64,000 nucleotides of DNA from Acidobacteriota bacterium (GTDB taxonomy: Bacteria > Acidobacteriota > Terriglobia > Terriglobales > Acidobacteriaceae): positions 310,001-374,000 of the forward strand of contig JAJZBZ010000003.1 of NCBI GenBank assembly GCA_021846275.1, in the 5' to 3' direction. The notes below the pieces were generated by a model. It made no database searches. It was not told where the DNA came from and worked only from the letters and a program-made list of their open reading frames with translations. Made by a program: the position numbers and the translations under genes. Of the stretch, positions 34,558-43,854 are shown in pieces. The number at the start of each line of letters is the position of its first letter. Position 1 is the first letter of the stretch.

Positions 34558-35016
34558 ATGAAATCGACCTTTGTCCGCCTCGCCGCCGTCGCCGCCCTCA
34601 CCGTCTCCACCTCCGCCGCCTTCGCCGCACCCTCATTCGGCCCTGGAATTCCATTCCCTTGCCCTACAACCGACTGCCCCACCGTTGCATCCACCAGCTT
34701 CGGCCCCGGAATCCCCTTTCCTGACCCAACCACCGGCTCGTTTACCAGTGCATCTGTGAAGAGCTTCGGCCCTGGAATTCCCTTCCCTGACCCAACCACC
34801 GGCTCCTTTACCAGTGCATCTGTGAAGAGCTTCGGCCCTGGAATTCCCTTCCCTGACCCAACCACCGGCTCCTTTACCAGTGCATCTGTGAAGAGCTTCG
34901 GCCCCGGAATTCCCTTCCCTGACCCAACCACCGGCTCCTTTACCAGTGCATCTGTGAAGAGCTTCGGCCCCGGAATTCCCTTCCCTGACCCGACCACCGG
35001 CTCGTCAATTTTGTAA
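34558..35016 (+). CDS. Secreted protein of near-identical 22-residue repeats
   Basis: A 152-residue protein with a signal peptide (residues 1-23, ending AFA) and an AGGAG Shine-Dalgarno 7 bases upstream. The mature part is six repeats: a divergent first unit of 21 residues, four units of exactly 22 residues with the core SFGPGIPFPDPTTGSFTSAS followed by VK, and a final shortened unit ending GSSIL. Lys occurs only at the end of each repeat, so cleavage after Lys would release identical peptides. No Cys in the repeats apart from two in the first unit; no membrane span. No family was recognised. Either a repetitive, Pro-rich extracellular structural protein or a multi-copy peptide precursor. Two unknown genes, the first coding for a membrane protein, follow downstream. 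Confidence 0.75.
   Translation: MKSTFVRLAAVAALTVSTSAAFAAPSFGPGIPFPCPTTDCPTVASTSFGPGIPFPDPTTGSFTSASVKSFGPGIPFPDPTTGSFTSASVKSFGPGIPFPDPTTGSFTSASVKSFGPGIPFPDPTTGSFTSASVKSFGPGIPFPDPTTGSSIL
34696..35016 (+). repeat. 66-bp in-frame tandem repeat
   Basis: Four complete 66-bp units (34696-34761, 34762-34827, 34828-34893, 34894-34959) and a partial fifth to the stop. The units differ by only a few, mostly synonymous, bases, indicating recent expansion or gene conversion. A more diverged copy precedes them at 34633-34695. Confidence 0.9.
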
Positions 35017-35120
35017 GTTCTTAATGTTTTGCACGAGGGTGACGAAGACTGACGATAGTACGAATGCGTTTTAGGGAATTTTTGCGTCGGGGCGCGTTTG
35101 GAGCATAATCATGTTCTGGG

Positions 35121-35918
35121 GTGTTTCCGTTGAGTTTAGAACTCACATCCATCGGCTCAACAGCATTAGCTGAGATGGTTCTTGTCGCAGTTTTTGCTTC
35201 TAAAAGGGCATGGGCAGGGAGGAGCATTTTTTTTGCTTACATCGTCTGGTCTCTTCTCAGCGATATCGTCTTCCTATATCTCGACGCAACGAATCGCAAT
35301 GTAACGCTGACTCCGTACATTGTTGAACTCGCCATCGACTCCGCGCTCCAATTCTGCGTCATTGCGGAGATCGCATGGTCAACCATCAAGCCCTTGCGCA
35401 ATTCTCTGCCGAAGGGACTGGTTTTCTTCCTGCCGCTGCTGCTCCTCGCGATTGCAGCCCTTTGCTGGCCGTTTGCCACCTTGGTGGTTCCGACACACCT
35501 CAGAGCGCACGGTTACGCGAGTCTGGTCCTCAACCAGACGGTCGCCATCCTGCGCATCGCGTTCTTTCTTCTGCTTGCCAGCTTCAGCCAGTTCTTCTCC
35601 ATCGGCTGGCGGGACCGCGAGATGCAGATTGCCTCAGGACTCGGTTTTTACGCTGCCATCTCGCTCGTCGTGGCCATCATTCACTCGCACGGCATGGTCG
35701 GACCACAGTACCATTGGCTCGATCTCGTGACCTCCTTTGGTTACCTTGGTACATTGGCCTATTGGGTCGTCTGTTTCGCACAAAAAGAGCCGGAAGCACG
35801 AAAAATCAGCCCACAGATGGTACGTTTTCTGGTATCAATAGGGGGAACGGTTCAGGCAGAAAGACTCGCGCTTGAAACCGCCGTGAAGAAGAAACCGGGC
35901 AATCACAATCACTTTTAG
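35121..35918 (+). CDS. Multi-span membrane protein, unknown
   Basis: A 265-residue protein with about seven hydrophobic segments, including IFFAYIVWSLLSDIVFLYL, GLVFFLPLLLLAIAALCW, ILRIAFFLLLASFSQFF and LVTSFGYLGTLAYWVVCF, and a basic cytoplasmic tail ending KKKPGNHNHF. No family was recognised, though similar seven-helix proteins are frequent in Acidobacteria. A GTG start is assumed; ATG 35175 is possible. The next gene begins 11 bases after the stop, so they form an operon. Confidence 0.7.
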   Translation: MFPLSLELTSIGSTALAEMVLVAVFASKRAWAGRSIFFAYIVWSLLSDIVFLYLDATNRNVTLTPYIVELAIDSALQFCVIAEIAWSTIKPLRNSLPKGLVFFLPLLLLAIAALCWPFATLVVPTHLRAHGYASLVLNQTVAILRIAFFLLLASFSQFFSIGWRDREMQIASGLGFYAAISLVVAIIHSHGMVGPQYHWLDLVTSFGYLGTLAYWVVCFAQKEPEARKISPQMVRFLVSIGGTVQAERLALETAVKKKPGNHNHF

Positions 35919-35929
35919 GGGATTTGGTA

Positions 35930-36457
35930 ATGTTGCTTCCGTTACTTCAGGTCATCTTCCTCGGTGCCTTGCTCCTTTATCTCGCCAAGTGGCGAGGCAG
36001 CATGCGCCGTCGCAGCATCAAAAGCTGGGACCAGCTCTTCTGCCAGCTTCGCACCGACTGGAGCGCGCACGCCGTCTGCGATCAGCTTCTCTGGAGCGAG
36101 GGCATGAGCGCGACCCACGAAAATATCTGGGACAAGGTGAACGGTCCTTACGGCCTGTGGGTCATGTATCAGAATGCCCGCGTGCTGCTGGAGATGGCCG
36201 ACTTCGCCGCCAAACACGCTTCTCCCGATTCCCCGGTCGATCCCCTGCTGCTGGAGTCCATCCGCACCGACGCCATGCAGATTCGCCTCTACGTGCTGAT
36301 GGCCATCATGCAGTACGGCCTGCACGCGATCACTGCCGGTGCGCGCATCAATGCCTGGCGCGCCGCTGAAACTTACGTCCTGATGTCAGCTCGTCTCACA
36401 CGGATCATGCAGGAGCACGCCGCATTGCAGCTTCCCACCTTCGTCGCCGCGATGTAG
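35930..36457 (+). CDS. Hypothetical protein with N-terminal membrane anchor
   Basis: A 175-residue protein: an N-terminal hydrophobic segment (LPLLQVIFLGALLLYLA), a basic stop-transfer (KWRGSMRRR), then a helical domain with HENIWDKVNGPYGLWVMYQNA. No family was recognised. It starts 11 bases after the upstream membrane gene (AGGGG Shine-Dalgarno inside the gap) and is followed by a strong terminator, closing a two-gene unit. Confidence 0.7.
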   Translation: MLLPLLQVIFLGALLLYLAKWRGSMRRRSIKSWDQLFCQLRTDWSAHAVCDQLLWSEGMSATHENIWDKVNGPYGLWVMYQNARVLLEMADFAAKHASPDSPVDPLLLESIRTDAMQIRLYVLMAIMQYGLHAITAGARINAWRAAETYVLMSARLTRIMQEHAALQLPTFVAAM

Positions 36458-36489
36458 TCCCGCTGTTCGAGTCCTGATCCGCAGAAACC

Positions 36490-36526
36490 AACAACAAAGC
36501 CCCGGCGAGCCGGGGCTTTGTTGTTT
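36490..36526. terminator. Bidirectional rho-independent terminator
   Basis: AACAACAAAGCCCCGG and CCGGGGCTTTGTTGTT form a 16-bp stem around CGAG, ending in T-rich sequence on the plus strand and mirrored on the minus strand. It separates the convergent gene at 35930-36457 from the aldo/keto reductase. Confidence 0.85.
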
Positions 36527-36542
36527 CCCTCAGAAGAAATCC

Positions 36543-37523
36543 TTACGCCACGGGATTCTCCGCAAGAAACGCCTGAATCCGCGCGTACTCCTCATCGCCA
36601 ATCCGGAAGCTCAGCGCCGGAGCCAGACCCTTCACCTGCTCCGGGCTGCGTCCGCCCACAATGGCCGCGGTAATCGCGGGGTTGTGCAGCGTCCAGGCAA
36701 CGGCCACCACGCCCGGCTCCACGTTGTGCGGCCTGCCGATCTCGCGCAGCAGTTCCACCAGGCGCAGATTGCGGCTCAGGCGCGGCTCGTTGAACTCAAC
36801 CGCCCGCCGCCGCCAGTCGTCTGCCGGCATTGCGGCCACGCGCTCGGCCGTCATCCGCCCCGTCAGCAGCCCGCTCACCATCGGCGAGTAGTTGATCACG
36901 CCGATCCCCTGCTCCAGGCAGTAGGGCAGAATCGCCTCACCCACCGCCGGGCGCAGCATCGAGTACGGCGGCTGCAGGCTCGTCACCGGCGCAATCGCCT
37001 GCGCGCGCTTGAGCTGCTCCACGTTGAAGTTCGAGACGCCGATCCAGCGAATCTTCCCCGCCTTCTGTTGCCGCGCCAGCTCGCCCCAGCCTTCTTCAAT
37101 TTCAGCTTCAGGATTGGGCCAGTGAATCTGGCACAGGTCAATCGTCTCCGCGCCCAGCCGCCGCAGCGACTCGTCCACTTCCTCGGCCACGCTCGCCGCC
37201 CGCAGCGAACGATAAATCTTCCGCTCGCCATCCCAGCGCATCGAGCACTTGGTGAAGAGCAGCGGCCGCTCGCTCATGCCCTTCACCGCGCGGCCCACAA
37301 TCGTCTCCGAGTGGCCCAGCCCATAAACCGGCGCCGTGTCAATCCAGTTGATGCCCGCGTCCAGCGCCGCGTGAATCGCCTCGACCGAGGCGTCGTCGTC
37401 CTGCGGACCCCAGGCAAACTCCCAGTTTCCGCCGCCAATCGCCCAGGCACCAAAGCCAATCGAGGTCAACTCCAGGTCCGAGTTGCCCAGCCGTTTCTTT
37501 GCAAAAACATTCTCCGTGGTCAT
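36543..37523 (-). CDS. Aldo/keto reductase
   Basis: A 326-residue NADPH-dependent oxidoreductase. The catalytic tetrad is visible: Asp and Tyr in DTAPVYGLGHSE, Lys in LLFTKCS and His in CQIHWPNP. The GVSNFN and NYSPMVSGLLTG segments are family-typical. The ATG at 37523 is chosen since earlier in-frame codons are not conserved. Substrate unknown. The aminopeptidase gene lies upstream on the same strand, about 117 bases away. Confidence 0.9.
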   Translation of the reverse strand: MTTENVFAKKRLGNSDLELTSIGFGAWAIGGGNWEFAWGPQDDDASVEAIHAALDAGINWIDTAPVYGLGHSETIVGRAVKGMSERPLLFTKCSMRWDGERKIYRSLRAASVAEEVDESLRRLGAETIDLCQIHWPNPEAEIEEGWGELARQQKAGKIRWIGVSNFNVEQLKRAQAIAPVTSLQPPYSMLRPAVGEAILPYCLEQGIGVINYSPMVSGLLTGRMTAERVAAMPADDWRRRAVEFNEPRLSRNLRLVELLREIGRPHNVEPGVVAVAWTLHNPAITAAIVGGRSPEQVKGLAPALSFRIGDEEYARIQAFLAENPVA

Positions 37524-37639
37524 ACCAGTTGGATGCTCCCTGTCCCGTTTCGTTGCAGTAAAAACCCCTGTTTTTCGCTGCGAAAAGACCTCGGCGACAC
37601 GCTCATGCCGGAGCCGACGCACGATCCCAGGCCCTGATC

Positions 37640-38701
37640 CTATTCCTCAATGAGAAATCGCCCTTCGCGCATGATCTGTTCCTCGCGCAGCGGCTCGCCA
37701 TCTCCGTACTCGACCCAGATATTGAACCCCAGCCCCACCACGTCGATATGCGTCCCCGAGCGCCACGGCGCGCCCGTGTGCTCCCCGTAGGGATTGCCAA
37801 AGGCGATGTGGATGCCGGGAAATTTCTCGTCCTGCAGGATGTTGCCGATCACGCGCTCGACGCCGACATTGGTCCCGATGGCAAACTCGCCCACGCGATC
37901 CGAGTTCTCGTCCGTCGCAATGTAGGCGCGAAAATCGGCCTCCAACGCCTTGTTCGCGCTCTCGCAGCTCACCACGCGGTTCCCGGCGATCTTCAGCGTC
38001 AGCGGCGCGTCGGCCAGCAGCCCGTAACGCGCGCACAGCCAGTCGCCCACCACGCCATCGACCACGAACCGCCCATTCACCTCGCCCGGCGTCGTGAAGC
38101 ACTCGCCGCCCGGCAGGTTGCCCCACTTGTCGCGGCTGATGATCCCGCTCGTCTTCAGCCACTTGTACTCCGGATTCAGCTCGGCGGTGATCGCAGTGCC
38201 CGCCGCCGTCGTCGCGCGAATCCGCCGCGCGCGCGTCACCCGCTCCATCACGCGCTCCGAGAGCCGGTCCACGCGCGCATAATCGGCGCGCATCCCCTGG
38301 CACATGATCTCCGGCGTAATGTTCACCATGTGCGCATGGCGCATGCGGCGGCGATTCACCACGTCGGTCATCTGCATCCGGCTCTTCAGCTCGTTGCGCT
38401 GCACCGTGACGGCAAAGATCGAGACATCGGAGGTCTCCATATCGGCCAGCACGGGCAGGGGCATCTCCACCAGCGGACGCGCCGCCAGATCCTCCAGCAG
38501 AAACGCGTTCCAGCCGCAGCCCACGCGATCCAGCGCCTCCGCCAGGGAGGCGGCAATCGGCTCCGTCACGCGATCATGAATCAGCGTCACTTTTTCGCCC
38601 GCCTCCACGCGCAGGCAGGTCTCAACCGCCTGTCGCGCGCCCGGCGCAAAGGCCTCGGGAAACTCTGTCCGCCGCAATCGCTCTGCCTGCTCGTTCGCCA
38701 T
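37640..38701 (-). CDS. M29-family (thermophilic) metallo-aminopeptidase
   Basis: A 353-residue cytoplasmic aminopeptidase. The M29 metal ligands appear in order: Glu in LPGGECFTTPGEVNG, Glu in VGEFAIGTN, His in IHIAFGNPYGEHTG, and His-x-Asp in SGTHIDVV. It trims N-terminal amino acids from peptides using two metal ions. It is somewhat shorter than the 400-residue typical members. Confidence 0.85.
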   Translation of the reverse strand: MANEQAERLRRTEFPEAFAPGARQAVETCLRVEAGEKVTLIHDRVTEPIAASLAEALDRVGCGWNAFLLEDLAARPLVEMPLPVLADMETSDVSIFAVTVQRNELKSRMQMTDVVNRRRMRHAHMVNITPEIMCQGMRADYARVDRLSERVMERVTRARRIRATTAAGTAITAELNPEYKWLKTSGIISRDKWGNLPGGECFTTPGEVNGRFVVDGVVGDWLCARYGLLADAPLTLKIAGNRVVSCESANKALEADFRAYIATDENSDRVGEFAIGTNVGVERVIGNILQDEKFPGIHIAFGNPYGEHTGAPWRSGTHIDVVGLGFNIWVEYGDGEPLREEQIMREGRFLIEE

Positions 38702-38900
38702 CCTCGTCTCTTTCCGTCCTATCGCTTCTGCGCTGCGCCCGACCTTGCGCCCGGCCTGCGGCTCACTCTCCTGATCTTAATTGCCCGTCCACAAATCCTG
38801 AAGCCAGCGCCCGGTTTCGCGCTACAATTCCAGACATCTCCGAAACTGCTCTTTTTCGCGTCGCACGATCCAACGCCAACCGCTCCCGAGGAGACCTGCC

Positions 38901-39653
38901 TTGACCGAACCGATTGCCAACTCTGCCAACGAAGCCACCCTTTCCCCGCTCGCCTGTGTGACCGGCGTTTTTTACCGCCCCACGCGCGTCTTTGAGTCGC
39001 TCACGCGCCGTCCCTCGTGGTGGCTGCCGTTTCTGCTCTCGGTCCTCGTCATCTACGGCTTTTACTTCACCGTGACGGCCAAAGTCGGCTGGAATCAGGT
39101 CTACCAGAACAACCTGCGCCTGGCCCCGAAGCAGGCGCAGCAACTGGAGTCGCTCCAGCCCGAGCAGCGCGCCAGCGCCGAGAAATTCGGCGCCCTCGCC
39201 ATCCAGTACACCTTCCTCGGGATGCCCCTGCTGTTCCTGCTCTTCACCGCCATTGAAGCCGCCGTTCTGCTCGGCACCATGAACTTCGTCTTCGGCGGTC
39301 GCGCCACCTTCTGGAAGGTCTACGCCGTCGCCTGGTACGCCGGACTGCCCGGCCTCATCAAGTTCCTGCTCTCGATTCTCGCCCTGCTCGTCGGCCTCGA
39401 CCCGGAGAGCCTGCAGATCAACAATCCCGCCGGCACCAACCTCGCCTACTACCTCAGCCCCACCGACACGCCGAAGGCCTTTTACGCACTGGCCACGCAG
39501 GTGGACGCGACCATGCTCTGGACGCTCGTGCTGCTCGGCATCGGCGTCTCCATCGTCGCCGGCACCAAACGCAGCAGCGGCCTCACCGCCGTCTTCGCCT
39601 GGTGGATCGTCATCGTGCTCCTCAGCGTCGGCTCAGCCGTCGCGTTCTCCTGA
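38901..39653 (+). CDS. Yip1-domain membrane protein
   Basis: A 250-residue integral membrane protein of the Yip1/YIP1-like family. Five hydrophobic spans occur, starting with WWLPFLLSVLVIYGFYF, preceded by the conserved RPTRVFESLTRRPSWW amphipathic lead. A TTG start has a GAGGAG Shine-Dalgarno 7 bases upstream and no ATG is suitably placed, so TTG initiation is likely. Function unknown. A terminator follows. Confidence 0.8.
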   Translation: MTEPIANSANEATLSPLACVTGVFYRPTRVFESLTRRPSWWLPFLLSVLVIYGFYFTVTAKVGWNQVYQNNLRLAPKQAQQLESLQPEQRASAEKFGALAIQYTFLGMPLLFLLFTAIEAAVLLGTMNFVFGGRATFWKVYAVAWYAGLPGLIKFLLSILALLVGLDPESLQINNPAGTNLAYYLSPTDTPKAFYALATQVDATMLWTLVLLGIGVSIVAGTKRSSGLTAVFAWWIVIVLLSVGSAVAFS

Positions 39654-39676
39654 GCCAGATTAGTCTCTCAATACAA

Positions 39677-39706
39677 AAGCAGGCCGGAATCGCTCCCGGC
39701 CTGCTT
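39677..39706. terminator. Stem-loop terminator between convergent genes
   Basis: AAGCAGGCCGG and CCGGCCTGCTT pair over 11 bp around an 8-base loop, between the Yip1 gene and fabF, which converge. A short T/A-rich flank is present on both sides. Confidence 0.7.
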
Positions 39707-39743
39707 ACTTGGTTTCTTCTGTCTTCTGACCGCTCGCGCGCCA

Positions 39744-40991
39744 TCACTCCGTCCATCGGCGCATCACCAGCGAAGCATTGATGCCGCCAAAGCCAAACGA
39801 GTTCGACAGCGCCACGTCGATCTTCGCGTCGATGGCCTTGTTGGCCACGTAATCCAGCACGCAATCCTCGCCCGGCGTGCCCAGATTGATTGTTGGCGGC
39901 AGCTTCTGCTTCACCAGCGCCATCGCCGTGATACCGGCTTCCAATCCCCCAGCCGCGCCCAGCAGATGCCCGGTCATCGACTTCGTGCTGCTCACCTTCA
40001 GCCGGTGGCTCGTCGCGTGCTCGCCAAAGACCAGCTCAATCGCGCGCGACTCGTTGCCGTCGCCGGCCGGCGTCGAAGTGGCATGCGCGTTCACATAGCC
40101 TACCTCATGCGGGGCAATCCCGGCGTCCTTCAGCGCGGCTCTCATGCTGCGCTGCGCGCCCGCACCCTCCGGCGCAATTCCGGTCATGTGATACGCATCC
40201 GCGCTCATCCCGTAGCCGATGATCTCGCCCAGAATCTTCGCGCCGCGCGCCCGTGCAAACTCCAGTTCTTCCAGAACCAGAATCCCCGCGCCCTCGCCCA
40301 GCACAAACCCATCGCGATCCCGGTCAAATGGGCGGCTCGCGGCCTTCGGATCGTCGTTGCGCGTCGAGAGAGCGCGCATCGCGGCAAATCCGCCCACCGA
40401 AAGCGGCGTCACCGCTGCCTCCGATCCGCCGGCGATCATCACGTCCGCCTCGCCGTGCTGAATCATGTGAAAGGAGTCGCCAATCGAGTTGGCCGAGGTC
40501 GCGCAGGCCGTCGCCGTCGCCGAGATCGGTCCCTTCGCGTTGTAGCGGATGCTCACGTGACCCGCCGCCATATTCACAATCGCCGCCGGAATGAAGAACG
40601 GCGAAATCTTCCGCGGGCCGCCCGCCAGCAGGCTCGCGTGCTCGCGCTCGATGATCTCGAATCCGCCGATGCCGGAGCCAATGAAGACGCCAACGCGCTC
40701 CTCGATCTCCGGCGTCACCACCAGTCCGGACTGCTTCATCGCTTCTTCCGTGGCCGCAATCGCCAGATGGATGAACCTTCCCATCTTGCGCGATTCCTTC
40801 TTGTCCACGAAGTTCAGCGCGTCGAAGTTCTTCACCTCGGCGGCAAATGTCACCGGATACTCGCTGGCGTCAAAGCCCTGTATGGCTTCCACGCCGCTCA
40901 CTCCGGCCACAAGCTGATCCCACACCGCATCCGTCGTATTCCCGACGCCGCAGATGAGTCCCACTCCGGTGATGACGACCCGTCGCTTCAC
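39744..40991 (-). CDS. fabF: Beta-ketoacyl-ACP synthase II FabF
   Basis: A 415-residue condensing enzyme of fatty-acid elongation. The active-site Cys lies in ATACATSANSIGDSF, the two His in VNAHATSTPAGD and KSMTGHLLGAAG, and the C-terminal SNSFGFGGINAS is conserved. Start is 3 bases after the acpP stop in the same operon. Confidence 0.96.
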   Translation of the reverse strand: MKRRVVITGVGLICGVGNTTDAVWDQLVAGVSGVEAIQGFDASEYPVTFAAEVKNFDALNFVDKKESRKMGRFIHLAIAATEEAMKQSGLVVTPEIEERVGVFIGSGIGGFEIIEREHASLLAGGPRKISPFFIPAAIVNMAAGHVSIRYNAKGPISATATACATSANSIGDSFHMIQHGEADVMIAGGSEAAVTPLSVGGFAAMRALSTRNDDPKAASRPFDRDRDGFVLGEGAGILVLEELEFARARGAKILGEIIGYGMSADAYHMTGIAPEGAGAQRSMRAALKDAGIAPHEVGYVNAHATSTPAGDGNESRAIELVFGEHATSHRLKVSSTKSMTGHLLGAAGGLEAGITAMALVKQKLPPTINLGTPGEDCVLDYVANKAIDAKIDVALSNSFGFGGINASLVMRRWTE

Positions 40992-40994
40992 GCG

Positions 40995-41237
40995 CTACTT
41001 GCCTGCCTTCGCGTTCTTCTCGATGTACTCGATCGCGTCCTTCACGGTCTTGATCTTCTCGGCATCCTCGTCAGGAATCTCCATATCGAAGGCCTCTTCA
41101 AACTGCATCACCAGTTCGACCACATCCAGCGAATCCGCGCCGAGGTCTTCCTGGAAGCTCGCGCCCGGTGTCACTTCTGCTTCGTCCACCTGGAGCTGTT
41201 CCACAATAATCTGCTTGACTTTTTCTTCCACTGCCAT
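40995..41237 (-). CDS. acpP: Acyl carrier protein
   Basis: An 80-residue acidic protein with the phosphopantetheine-binding Ser in [11 protein letters not shown]. It carries acyl chains for FabF, FabI and other steps. AAGGAG Shine-Dalgarno 8 bases before the ATG. First gene of acpP-fabF; fabI is separate at 26132. Confidence 0.96.
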   Translation of the reverse strand: MAVEEKVKQIIVEQLQVDEAEVTPGASFQEDLGADSLDVVELVMQFEEAFDMEIPDEDAEKIKTVKDAIEYIEKNAKAGK

Positions 41238-41579
41238 CTTGGCTTCTCCTTGTTTCGGTTAGAGCTTTTGAATCCCGCTTCTGAAACTCCGTAGGCAATC
41301 CATTCAAGACCGTGCTTGTTCCGCGCGTCTCCCATGCCGCAGGGCGCGCAGACCACCGCATCGCAGGCTACCACACTTTCCGCTCCCGGCGCGCCAATTT
41401 TCGAGCAACAGGTGCGCTGCGCGCGCACTGAGCCGTAATCGAGTCTATCGGCCCCTGCGCCGCCGTGTAAAGCAGCCGACTCCGTCGCCCCGTCCGACTT
41501 TCCATCGCCGCCGACACATGCTCACACCCCCAGCCGCATACAATGGAGCCATCCGCCCGCACAGCGCCGGAGTCCGCTC

Positions 41580-43070
41580 ATGCTCACCCTCGTCGTCGGC
41601 ATCGCCGCCCTGTTTCTCGCCCTGCTGCTCGGCTACGCGCTCGGCCAGCGCATGAGCCGCGCCGCGCAGTCCGCCACAGCCGCTGAACTGGCTCGCGCCA
41701 ACACCGCGCTCGACGCCGCTCTGACGGAAAAATCCTCCGCCATCGCTGAAAAATCCGCAGCCGAAATCGCGCTGGCCGCTGCAAAGGCACGCGACGAGGA
41801 ACGCGCCAGTGCGCTCGCTCTCATCACCACCGAACGCGACCGCCTGCACAGCGAACTCTCCGCTCTGCGCGAGGAAAAATCCACTCTCGAAACCAGCCTC
41901 ACCGCGCGCATCAGCTCGCTGCGCGAAGCGCTCGACGCCGAGCGGACGAAGACAGCGGAAAAGCTCGCCGTGATGGAAAAAGCCGAGCAGACGCTCACCG
42001 CGCAGTTCCAGTCACTCGCCGCAAAAGTGCTCGACGAGCGCGCGAAAACCTACTCCGAATCCAGCCGCAAGGAACTCGGCGACCTGCTCCAGCCGCTGCG
42101 CGAACAGCTCACCGGCTTCCGCGAAAAAGTCGAGCAATCGCAGCTTCACTCCGCCGCGAGCGTCGCCGGGCTGCGCGAACTGATCGGCAACCTGACCGGC
42201 ATGAACAAGCAACTGGCCGACCGCACCACCGCGCTCACCGAGGCGCTGCGCGGCTCGGCCAAAGCACAGGGCGACTGGGGCGAGTTCATCCTGCTCGACC
42301 TGCTGGAAAAAGTCGGCCTGCGCAGAGACGAGCAGTACAGTTTCCAGCAGCCGTTTGCAGCTGCCGAAACCGCCACCGGACAGGCCGCGCGCACCGACGT
42401 GATTCTCCGCCTGCCCGGCGACCGCCATCTAGTCGTCGACTCGAAGGTCTCGCTCACCGCCTGGACCGACTACACCAGCGCCGCTGACGAACCAACGCGA
42501 GAAGACGCGCTGCGCCGCCATCTGGCCAGCGTTCGCACCCACGTCAAGGGACTGGCCGACAAAAAATATCACGACCTCAACGGCCTCGCAACGCCGGATT
42601 TCGTCGTGCTCTTCATTCCCATCGAGCCAGCCGCGCTGCTCGCGCTCCAGTCCGACGCCGACCTCTGGCAGGACGCCTATCGCTCGAACGTTCTCATCGC
42701 CGGACCCACCACGCTGCTCTTCGTCATCCGCATCGTCGACAACCTCTGGCGACAGGAGCAGCAGGCGCGGAACGTCCGCGAGATCGCCGACCGCGGCGCA
42801 AAACTTTACGAAAAATTCGTCGGCTTCGTCGAGGATATGCAATCGCTCGGCGACCGGCTCGCACAGGCGCGCAAGAGCTACGATGCCGCCTTTGGCAAGC
42901 TCAGCGCCGGCTCCGGCAACCTGATCGGCCAGGTGGAAAAACTCCAGCAACTTGGCGTCAAGCCATCCAAACAACTGCCCGCGACGCTCGTCACGCGCGC
43001 GCTGGAATCCGCAGACGCGCCACCGCTGCTCGCGCTCGCCGCCGAAGCAAACTCCGAGACAGATCGCTGA
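41580..43070 (+). CDS. rmuC: DNA recombination protein RmuC
   Basis: A 496-residue protein with an N-terminal membrane anchor (residues 1-22), a long coiled coil (about 40-160) rich in Ala/Glu/Arg, and the RmuC nuclease-like domain: QGDWGEFILLDLLEKVGL, VDSKVSLTAW and DFVVLFIPIEPA. It limits DNA inversions and acts with recombination. GGAG Shine-Dalgarno is 6 bases upstream. Ends 3 bases from a convergent gene. Confidence 0.93.
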   Translation: MLTLVVGIAALFLALLLGYALGQRMSRAAQSATAAELARANTALDAALTEKSSAIAEKSAAEIALAAAKARDEERASALALITTERDRLHSELSALREEKSTLETSLTARISSLREALDAERTKTAEKLAVMEKAEQTLTAQFQSLAAKVLDERAKTYSESSRKELGDLLQPLREQLTGFREKVEQSQLHSAASVAGLRELIGNLTGMNKQLADRTTALTEALRGSAKAQGDWGEFILLDLLEKVGLRRDEQYSFQQPFAAAETATGQAARTDVILRLPGDRHLVVDSKVSLTAWTDYTSAADEPTREDALRRHLASVRTHVKGLADKKYHDLNGLATPDFVVLFIPIEPAALLALQSDADLWQDAYRSNVLIAGPTTLLFVIRIVDNLWRQEQQARNVREIADRGAKLYEKFVGFVEDMQSLGDRLAQARKSYDAAFGKLSAGSGNLIGQVEKLQQLGVKPSKQLPATLVTRALESADAPPLLALAAEANSETDR

Positions 43071-43073
43071 GCC

Positions 43074-43778
43074 TCACCACTCCACGCCCACCGTCACGGG
43101 AATCACCTGGACATTCCGATATGGCGCCAGATCTGAGTTTTCCATCAGGTCTTCATACCGCGCCTCGGCATACGCGCGCCAGCGATGCCCGCGCCAGGGC
43201 CGCATCGTAAATCCAAGCCCGCCATCGTAAACCGGCTGATTGCTTGAGTAGTGATACATGAAACCGCCCGGCCCCGGCGTGTTTGAGCAGAAAAAATAGC
43301 ACTGTGCGCCGGAACTCGGCCAGTTGAATGTCGTCAGTATGCGCGAATACCCTCCGCCGCCCGTCACATATCCGCTGTATTTTCCGCGCTGCCAATACGT
43401 GAAGACCGGATCGAGTGTCCCCGTCCACATCCGGTAATTCCCATTGGGAATCAGATCGAACGTCAGCACGTTGCTTCCAATTCCCGCCTGCTGAAACTGC
43501 CCGTTCAGCATGAGTCCGATCCGATGCGTGAATCGAAAGCCAACGCCGCCTCCGACATTCCATCCCTGGTCCATGATGCCGCCCGTGCCGCCCACCGGCG
43601 CGGTCCAGCCGCCGCCTGCGCGCAACTCCAGATGATGGAGCGGCTCCGTCTTTGTCGCCAAAGCGCCGGTCGCGTTCTGCCCATGCGCCGGGACCATCGC
43701 GCAGCCAACCGCCGCCACCAGGCAAACCCCAATCCGGTTCACAACCCTCCGCCGTGCTTCTCCAGACAAACCAGGCAT
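43074..43778 (-). CDS. Outer-membrane beta-barrel protein
   Basis: A 234-residue exported protein: signal peptide ending VPAHGQ, then alternating aromatic/glycine strands (ELRAGGGWTAPVGG, NVGGGVGFRFTHRIG, GYVTGGGGYSRILTTF), ending with a terminal aromatic strand VIPVTVGVEW. This is an OmpA-like or OmpW-like barrel; partner unknown. ATG at 43778 has GGAGGAG 11-13 bases upstream. Confidence 0.75.
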   Translation of the reverse strand: MPGLSGEARRRVVNRIGVCLVAAVGCAMVPAHGQNATGALATKTEPLHHLELRAGGGWTAPVGGTGGIMDQGWNVGGGVGFRFTHRIGLMLNGQFQQAGIGSNVLTFDLIPNGNYRMWTGTLDPVFTYWQRGKYSGYVTGGGGYSRILTTFNWPSSGAQCYFFCSNTPGPGGFMYHYSSNQPVYDGGLGFTMRPWRGHRWRAYAEARYEDLMENSDLAPYRNVQVIPVTVGVEW

Positions 43779-43854
43779 CCCAGTCTCACTCCTCCCTGAT
43801 GCATCGAACACACTCGTCATCGCAGCACCGCGCGCTGCAAACCGGCTGCGCGGA

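Noticed and set aside
34470-34997. Minus-strand repeat protein antisense to the secreted repeats
   Set aside because: Any tandem repeat is open in more than one frame; no signal peptide or Shine-Dalgarno on this strand.
34696-35016. Possible CRISPR array
   Set aside because: The 66-bp units are contiguous, in frame, nearly identical and without unique spacers; they encode a signal-peptide protein.
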